Shown here: positions 1-4,151 of the stretch, in pieces | How positions within the stretch are numbered: position 1 is the stretch's first letter | Layout: the number at the start of each line of letters is the position of its first letter | Source of the DNA: Ruminococcus sp. UBA946 | GTDB taxonomy: Bacteria > Bacillota > Clostridia > Oscillospirales > Ruminococcaceae | DNA length: 6,760 nucleotides | Assembly: GCA_002293295.1 (NCBI GenBank) | Contig: DBCY01000045.1 | Coordinates: forward strand, 1-6,760 | Reading direction: 5' to 3' | Notes under the pieces: generated by a model | The model's input: only the letters and a program-made list of their open reading frames with translations | Told to the model about the DNA's origin: nothing | Databases searched by the model: none | Program-made: the position numbers and the translations under genes

Positions 1-174
1 TTGTTCAATTTTCAAGGTTCTGTTTTGTTTTCGCTTAATTTTATGTTTTCTCAGAAATTCTGTCTGTTCCGAGACGCTTGTCTTTTATGCCATTCTTCCT
101 GTCATTGCTGTCATCTTATTTCTTTTTTCCTGTTTCTTTGCTGTTTCTTCCCTTTTCTTCTTCTGTCGACAGCC
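1..174 (-). other. Probable rRNA operon leader (16S side), rRNA itself outside the window
   Basis: Read on the minus strand this is a purine-rich, non-coding leader that runs from the predicted start near 174 to the left edge. Positions 1-17 read CCTTGAAAATTGAACAA, closely resembling the boxA-like and processing sequence found before 16S and 23S rRNA in Firmicutes pre-rRNA (compare CTTTGAAAACTAAACAA in Bacillus). Because a strong promoter lies directly upstream, the 16S leader is more likely than the 16S-23S spacer. No mature rRNA sequence is visible. A small repeat, ATGACAG twice at a 9-nt period (99-114), and a short potential hairpin near 57-76 also lie here. The plus-strand reading frames in this stretch are low-complexity Phe/Leu/Ser strings with no ribosome site and are not genes. 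The motif is seen directly; the rRNA assignment is inferred. Confidence 0.6.
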
Positions 175-179
175 TTATT

Positions 180-208
180 AGTATAGTACATTTCTTTTCT
201 TTTGTCAA
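180..208 (-). promoter_or_regulatory. Strong sigma-70/SigA promoter, probably for an rRNA operon
   Basis: On the minus strand the -35 box TTGACA lies at 208-203 and the -10 box TATACT at 185-180, with an exact 17-bp spacer: 11 of 12 consensus bases. The 30 bp upstream (209-240) are very A-rich on this strand, as expected of an UP element. Transcription should start near 174 or 173, at a GG, which would suit rRNA promoters that sense GTP in Firmicutes; that last point is inference. The box match and the leader motif downstream support an rrn promoter. Confidence 0.8.
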
Positions 209-240
209 GTTCTTTATTCTCTTTTTATCTTTTGTTACAA

Positions 241-402
241 TTCTTCCCCTCTATCCCCCCCCCGTTTTAGTCGTTTTGTATAGACAGGGATATGTATTTG
301 CCGTTAGCATTGCTCCCGGTTTATACTATTGATATGTTTTTTATTTCTTAATCCGCCGGAACTGCGTTTTAAATAAACTTTCAAAGGCAGTCAGTTTTGA
401 TA
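241..402. other. Spacer between the zinc-ribbon gene and the rRNA promoter; no gene seen
   Basis: No supported gene lies here. I searched the minus strand downstream of the zinc-ribbon gene for a GC-rich stem followed by a T run and found none; the best pairing, ACTGC with GCAGT, has only five pairs and a long loop. A run of nine C on the plus strand (255-263) is the one notable low-complexity tract. Confidence 0.5.
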
Positions 403-1221
403 TTAATTTATGTTTAATAAAACTCTGCCGAAATCCACTGCATTCGAATATGCATCTGTCACTTCCCCACTTACATCATCAAATACAACATAAAGATTAA
501 AAACATTAGTGTTGCCGCTCAGTGAATCAGTTTTATTATACCTGTAAACATAAGTGCTCTGATTATCAATACCCATTATAATAGTATAGGGGGGAATATT
601 AATAGCTTTTTCCGTTTCCTTCAAATTCATTCCGTATAAAATAACCGATTCATCAAAGCCGGCGTCTTTTTTCACGCCTTTCCAGTCACGGATAAGCACG
701 GTAAAATCATAATATGCGGCTAAATTAATAATCCCTCCGCTGTCATATGAAAGCATAACCGCCCATTCAGGCAGGTTAATCCCTTCTATTTTTATGTTTT
801 TCTTTGATTCAAAAATATAATTATAACGATTTATCTCACCGAGGTAACTATACTCGGAAACCGGAATAAAATCAACCCCTGTTTCTTTGCTGATATATTC
901 AATATTCCTGCCGAGAGGTATATCCTTCAATACCCTCTCTCCCTCAGTTACAGAAACAACCGATAAAAAATATACCGTAAGCATAACTATAATCAGGATA
1001 AAAATCGATATTCCGGCAAATTTAAGCTTCTTATTCCGTTTTAAAACACCGGGGGAATTTTCGGTATGACTGAAAAATTCCTTAATTCTGTTCTTTTTGT
1101 TATTCTGCGGCTGAACAAAATCGTTTTCGCCCTCGTCGGTATATCCGTGTATCTTAAATCCGCAAATCCCGCAGAAAGCAACTTCATTTTCAATTTCTTC
1201 CTTACATTTCGGACATTTCAT
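403..1221 (-). CDS. Zinc-ribbon, single-pass membrane protein of unknown function
   Basis: This 272-residue protein is not one I recognise as a named family. Residues 3-20 form a small zinc ribbon, CPKC (C3, C6) then CGIC (C17, C20), followed by a charged linker to about residue 67. One hydrophobic helix spans about 68-91. Positive residues before it (KRNKKLK) predict that the zinc ribbon stays in the cytoplasm and residues 92-272 lie outside. The outer part seems to hold two similar segments, about 102-172 and 196-263, each with a Gly-x-Asn start, a Y-x-Y strand and an acidic Ser-Gly turn (YDSGG, FDDVSGE). That pattern recalls BamE/SmpA or BLIP-like folds, but this is inference. The start is supported by AGGAG nine bases upstream (1231-1235). 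It lies 53 nt after prs and is probably its cotranscribed third gene. It looks richer in A+T than glmU or prs. Confidence 0.8.
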   Translation of the reverse strand: MKCPKCKEEIENEVAFCGICGFKIHGYTDEGENDFVQPQNNKKNRIKEFFSHTENSPGVLKRNKKLKFAGISIFILIIVMLTVYFLSVVSVTEGERVLKDIPLGRNIEYISKETGVDFIPVSEYSYLGEINRYNYIFESKKNIKIEGINLPEWAVMLSYDSGGIINLAAYYDFTVLIRDWKGVKKDAGFDESVILYGMNLKETEKAINIPPYTIIMGIDNQSTYVYRYNKTDSLSGNTNVFNLYVVFDDVSGEVTDAYSNAVDFGRVLLNIN

Positions 1222-1274
1222 TTATTTATGCTCCTAACTTAAATATCAGGTACAGGCATATCAGATTATTGGTA

Positions 1275-2237
1275 TTATGTATTAAACAGCGGCGAAACGG
1301 GTTTATCGGTATAAATCCTTTGTATAGCCTGCGCAAAAACAGGCGCGACATGAAGAAGATTAATTTTATCGATTTTCTTTTCGTCGGGAAGCTCAATAGT
1401 ATCAAGAAGCACTACCTCTTTGATTACACTGTTCTGTATGCGTTCGATTGAAGGTCCTGACAGAACGCCGTGCGTTGCACAGGAATAAACCTCCTTAGCT
1501 CCTCCGATTTCAACAACTGCCTTTGCCGCATTGCATAAAGAACCGCCGGTGTCAATCATATCGTCTACTAAGATAACGGATTTGTCCTTAACATCCCCGA
1601 TTATATTCATTACTTCGGAGACATTGGCTTTCTGACGGCGCTTGTCGACAATCGCAAGCGGCGCTCCGAAACGAAGGGCAAAATTTCTAGCCCTCGTAAC
1701 AGAACCGAGGTCGGGAGACACCACGACAAAATCATCCTTAGAATTTTTAAACCTGTCATTAAAATAAGGAACAAGCAGGGGAACGCCTAAAAGATGGTCA
1801 ACGGGGATATTAAAAAAGCCCTGAATCTGAGGGCTGTGCAGGTCCATTGAAAGAACCCGGTCGGCTCCTGATACTGTAATAAGGTCTGCGACAAGCTTTG
1901 CGGAAATAGGGTCTCTCGCCTTTGCTTTCCTGTCCTGGCGCGCATAACCGATATACGGTATAACGGCTGTGATTCTTCCGGCGGAGGCTCTTTTAAAGGC
2001 GTCAATCATAATCAGAAGCTCCATAAGGCTGTCGTTTACCGGAGTGCTGATGGACTGTACCACAAACACATCCGAGCCGCGAACGCTTTCGCCGATGGAC
2101 ACATTAATTTCCCCGTCGGAGAATGTCACAACCTCGGAATCTCCTAAAGGAAGCCCCAGCTGCTCCGCAATTTCCTTTGCCACCCGCGGATTGGAGTTTG
2201 CCGAAAAAATTTTAATATCCTTGCCGTGTAAATTCAT
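1275..2237 (-). CDS. prs: Ribose-phosphate pyrophosphokinase (PRPP synthetase)
   Basis: This cytoplasmic enzyme transfers pyrophosphate from ATP to ribose 5-phosphate, giving PRPP and AMP. PRPP feeds purine, pyrimidine, NAD, histidine and tryptophan synthesis. The 320 residues match class I enzymes in length. Visible signatures are FSDGE (39-43), the ATP-binding YARQDRK segment (98-104), the metal site DLHSPQIQGFF (132-142), the catalytic-loop basic residues KRR (199-201), and the PRPP/ribose-phosphate loop VDDMIDTGGS (224-233). The common form of that loop is DTAGT; the DTGGS seen here should be a tolerated variant. The gene follows glmU by 33 nt and is probably in its operon. AAGGA (2250-2254) lies 12 nt before ATG, slightly further than usual; no better in-frame start is seen. 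Confidence 0.97.
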   Translation of the reverse strand: MNLHGKDIKIFSANSNPRVAKEIAEQLGLPLGDSEVVTFSDGEINVSIGESVRGSDVFVVQSISTPVNDSLMELLIMIDAFKRASAGRITAVIPYIGYARQDRKAKARDPISAKLVADLITVSGADRVLSMDLHSPQIQGFFNIPVDHLLGVPLLVPYFNDRFKNSKDDFVVVSPDLGSVTRARNFALRFGAPLAIVDKRRQKANVSEVMNIIGDVKDKSVILVDDMIDTGGSLCNAAKAVVEIGGAKEVYSCATHGVLSGPSIERIQNSVIKEVVLLDTIELPDEKKIDKINLLHVAPVFAQAIQRIYTDKPVSPLFNT

Positions 2238-2270
2238 TTGAATTACCCATCCTTCTTAATTTTATATTAA

Positions 2271-3674
2271 TTATTGATTCCTCTTTTTAAGCCTGACCGC
2301 AAGCTTTTTATAAGCGTAACCCTCTTTGATTTTCATCTCTCCTCTTTCAATGGCAAGCGCGCCAGCGGGAACATCCTTTGAAACGGTAGTGCCGGCTGCC
2401 GTATATGCGGCGTCTCCGATACTGACCGGAGGAATCAGGATTGTATTGCATCCTAAAAAAACATCGTCGCCTATAACGGTACGGGATTTCTTTTCCCCGT
2501 CATAATTGGCGGTAAACGTTCCGCAGCCGAAATTCACCCTTTCGCCGACGTCGCTGTCTCCGATATAGGTTAAATGAGATACGGCGGTATTTTCACCGAT
2601 AACCGAATTCTTTACTTCAACGAAATCCCCGATTTTAACCCCCTGTTTTATATGGCTTCCGGGACGGATATGTACGAACGGACCTATTTTTACTTTATCC
2701 TCTATAACGGATTTATATGCCTGAACACTGTTAAGAGTTGCCTCGGCGCCGATTTTACAGTCCTCGATAATACAGTTGGGACCAATTACGCAGTTTTCAC
2801 CGATAGCAGTATCACCTTTAATAATTGTCCCCTGTAATATTTTTGTTCCTGCTCCTATTTGCACATTCCTTCCTATTGAAACACCGTCGGCGCATAAAAA
2901 TTCAACGCCGTTTTCCATAGCGGCTTCAATTATATCATATCTTGCTATATTATTAAGCTTCAAGAGACCTTTCCGGTCATTTGCGCCTAAAACCACTTTC
3001 GGATTTTCAGATTTATAGGCATCGGCTCGAAATTTTTCTGATATTAATATGTAAACTGAATCGGTCAGGTAATATTCGCCCTGTGAATTATTAGGCTTGA
3101 TTTTCCCCAGCGCGTCTATCAGAAGTCCTGTCTTAAACCAGTATGCTCCCGAATTTATTTCCTTTATCCTCTTCTGTTCATCGGTGGCGTCCTTTTCCTC
3201 GACTATGCCCGTAACGCCGTTTTTATCCTCGGTTCTCAGAATGCGTCCGTACCCTTCAGGTTCGGGTATTTCAGCCGTTACGATTGTTACGGCGTTATCT
3301 TTTCTTATATGCAGTTCAAGAGATTTCTTAATAGTTCCTTCGTCAATAAACGGCGCGTCTCCGTTTAAAATAAGTACATTCCCGTCAGTACGGTTATTTT
3401 TGTTCAGCCAGTCAACAGCCATCATAACGGCATGACCCGTCCCCATTCGCTCAGGCTGAAGTACGGTTTCATATCTGCCGTTCATGTAATTGTCTATAAC
3501 CTCCGCATTGTATCCCTTGACAATGCAAAGGTCGGTTAAATCCGCTTTTTCACAGGCTTTTACAACCCATTCAAGCATAGGTTCACCCAAAACCTCGAAC
3601 ATCGGTTTCGGAAGCTCCGACTTCATTCTTTTTCCCTGCCCGCCGGCAAGTATTATCGCACAGTTGTTATTCAT
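2271..3674 (-). CDS. glmU: Bifunctional UDP-N-acetylglucosamine pyrophosphorylase / glucosamine-1-phosphate N-acetyltransferase
   Basis: GlmU carries out the last two steps to UDP-GlcNAc, the precursor of peptidoglycan and other wall polymers: acetylation of glucosamine 1-phosphate, then uridylylation with release of PPi. At 467 residues it is slightly longer than the usual 456 or so. The N-terminal nucleotidyltransferase domain (about 5-230) has LAGGQGKRMKSELPKP (9-24), QPERMGTGHA (73-82), NGDAPF (104-109), YGRILR (142-147) and EINSG (172-176). The C-terminal left-handed beta-helix (about 265-430) has hexapeptide repeats, IRPGS (336-340), EVKNS (353-357), and HLTYIGD (367-373) with the expected catalytic His at 367. 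NYDGEKK (390-396) also fits. The start follows GAGG at 3684-3687 with a 9-nt gap. It is the first gene of the leftward operon with prs. Confidence 0.97.
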   Translation of the reverse strand: MNNNCAIILAGGQGKRMKSELPKPMFEVLGEPMLEWVVKACEKADLTDLCIVKGYNAEVIDNYMNGRYETVLQPERMGTGHAVMMAVDWLNKNNRTDGNVLILNGDAPFIDEGTIKKSLELHIRKDNAVTIVTAEIPEPEGYGRILRTEDKNGVTGIVEEKDATDEQKRIKEINSGAYWFKTGLLIDALGKIKPNNSQGEYYLTDSVYILISEKFRADAYKSENPKVVLGANDRKGLLKLNNIARYDIIEAAMENGVEFLCADGVSIGRNVQIGAGTKILQGTIIKGDTAIGENCVIGPNCIIEDCKIGAEATLNSVQAYKSVIEDKVKIGPFVHIRPGSHIKQGVKIGDFVEVKNSVIGENTAVSHLTYIGDSDVGERVNFGCGTFTANYDGEKKSRTVIGDDVFLGCNTILIPPVSIGDAAYTAAGTTVSKDVPAGALAIERGEMKIKEGYAYKKLAVRLKKRNQ

Positions 3675-3735
3675 ATAAAAATACCTCTATATTCTTCATT
3701 GAATAAATATTTATTAAATCACATCCTATATGAAT

Positions 3736-3764
3736 ATTATCTCATATTTTAAAACTTTTTTCAA
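3736..3764 (-). promoter_or_regulatory. Promoter for the glmU-prs operon
   Basis: On the minus strand TTGAAA (3764-3759) and GATAAT (3741-3736) are separated by exactly 17 bp. A TG one base before the -10 box gives an extended -10 element. Each box matches consensus at 5 of 6 positions. The start would be near 3729, leaving a short leader of about 55 nt before glmU. No riboswitch-like fold is evident in that short leader. Confidence 0.75.
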
Positions 3765-3859
3765 GGATAAATAGTAATAATAAATTTTACAGCTTCGGTT
3801 TGTGCAAAATGCATAAATATATATAAGTCATCATATAATAATTTTATATTCACAACAGC
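3765..3859. other. AT-rich core of the divergent glmU/ppdK intergenic region
   Basis: This stretch lies between the two -35 boxes and is very rich in A+T. It holds no reading frame with a ribosome site. A tiny repeat, TGCA-AAA-TGCA (about 3803-3813), is the only symmetry seen and is too short to call an operator. Confidence 0.5.
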
Positions 3860-3888
3860 TAGAAAAAGGAAATAAAATCTGATATAAT
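3860..3888 (+). promoter_or_regulatory. Promoter for ppdK with extended -10
   Basis: A perfect TATAAT (3883-3888) is preceded by TGA (3880-3882), forming an extended -10 element. TAGAAA (3860-3865) serves as a 4-of-6 -35 box with a 17-bp spacer. Transcription should begin near 3895, almost exactly where the large inverted repeat begins, leaving a leader of about 255 nt before the family-typical ppdK start. Confidence 0.7.
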
Positions 3889-3896
3889 ATTACTAT

Positions 3897-3998
3897 ACTG
3901 TTTAACGCATTAAAATTATAGTTTTTAACGACCGAGCAGTTCTTTAAAGAACGAACAGAGAGGAAAGATAAAACTATGAATTTTAAGCACTAAACAGT
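3897..3998 (+). promoter_or_regulatory. Candidate structured leader RNA of ppdK (nested inverted repeat)
   Basis: Three nested pairings are visible. ACTGTTTA (3897-3904) pairs with TAAACAGT (3991-3998). TTAAAATT (3910-3917) pairs with AATTTTAA (3979-3986). ATAGTTTT (3918-3925) pairs with AAAACTAT (3970-3977). An internal loop (ACGCA against GCAC) separates the first pair from the second, and a bulged G (3978) lies between the second and third. The apical part holds a 14-bp perfect palindrome, GTTCTTTAAAGAAC (3939-3952), and purine-rich single-stranded segments. Twenty-four nested pairs in the right order, starting at the predicted transcript end, suggest a real RNA fold. I could not match it to a riboswitch class that I know. 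The function is unknown. Confidence 0.45.
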
Positions 3999-4004
3999 TT
4001 ATGA

Positions 4005-4052
4005 CCGCATAAGCACCTTTATTGCAGTCAGATGACGAACAAAAATATGCGG
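4005..4052 (+). repeat. Second stem in the ppdK leader
   Basis: CCGCATA (4005-4011) and TATGCGG (4046-4052) form a perfect 7-bp inverted repeat. A minor hairpin, GTCA-GA-TGAC (4027-4036), lies inside it. It follows the first leader structure by six bases and ends 14 bases before a GGAGG ribosome site, so it could be a second domain of the same RNA. Loop length and AT content make it weaker evidence than the flanking repeats. Confidence 0.35.
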
Positions 4053-4066
4053 AAAATAAAAATTAT

Positions 4067-4071
4067 GGAGG
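4067..4071 (+). promoter_or_regulatory. Upstream GGAGG Shine-Dalgarno, competing ppdK start
   Basis: GGAGG sits 8 nt before TTG (4080-4082), which is in frame with ppdK with no stop between. Using it would add 24 residues to PPDK. The family-typical N terminus instead begins at ATG 4152, served by GGAAAGGA (4133-4140) with 11 nt to the ATG. A third in-frame ATG lies at 4140. The TTG falls inside a hairpin arm, which argues against its free use. Confidence 0.45.
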
Positions 4072-4077
4072 TATAAA

Positions 4078-4100
4078 GTTTGAAACAAAATGTTTCAAAC
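4078..4100 (+). repeat. Perfect hairpin 1 before ppdK
   Basis: GTTTGAAAC (4078-4086) and GTTTCAAAC (4092-4100) are perfect 9-bp arms around a 5-nt loop, AAAAT. The hairpin lies just after GGAGG and contains the alternative TTG start. No T run follows, so it is not an intrinsic terminator. Confidence 0.75.
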
Positions 4101-4105
4101 GGGGA

Positions 4106-4133
4106 GTTTTGTCCCAAGCGGACAAAACGTCCG
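4106..4133 (+). repeat. Perfect hairpin 2 before ppdK, with an alternative fold
   Basis: GTTTTGTCC (4106-4114) and GGACAAAAC (4120-4128) are perfect 9-bp arms around CAAGC. The right arm can instead join a smaller hairpin, CGGAC (4119-4123) with GTCCG (4129-4133), which directly abuts the GGAAAGGA ribosome site and shares its first G. The two folds exclude each other. The spacing from hairpin 1 is five bases, and both share the 9-5-9 geometry. Confidence 0.7.
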
Positions 4134-4151
4134 GAAAGGATGGTTATAAAA

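Noticed and set aside
1..332. Plus-strand reading frames rich in Phe, Leu and Ser
   Set aside because: They come from pyrimidine-rich DNA, have no Shine-Dalgarno sequence, and oppose the rRNA-type leader.
1969..3678. Plus-strand open frames opposite glmU and prs
   Set aside because: They are shadows of strongly conserved coding sequence and show no recognisable protein features.
3976..3993. Mini-ORF MNFKH in the ppdK leader, with AGAGG about 12 nt upstream
   Set aside because: It has only five codons, its start lies in a stem arm, and its composition shows no regulatory logic. A leader peptide cannot be excluded.
3897..3998. Invertible promoter (phase-variable switch)
   Set aside because: The promoter boxes lie outside the inverted repeat and the enclosed segment is too short; no recombinase gene is in the window.
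4032..4076. Small ORF of 14 codons, MTNKNMRKIKIMEV
   Set aside because: No Shine-Dalgarno sequence precedes it and it overlaps a predicted stem; chance is the simpler reading.
4078..4128. Twin hairpins as an intrinsic terminator or CRISPR repeats
   Set aside because: There is no T tract after the stems, and two unlike hairpins without equal spacers do not make an array.
4090..4149. 19-codon ORF ending two bases before ppdK ATG 4152
   Set aside because: GGAGG is 18 nt away, the start lies in a hairpin loop, and the frame runs through both palindromes. It is probably fortuitous.
3895..4151. T-box, c-di-GMP, purine, SAM or similar known riboswitch
   Set aside because: I looked for signature bases such as the T-box GGTGG core and other familiar conserved cores and saw none.
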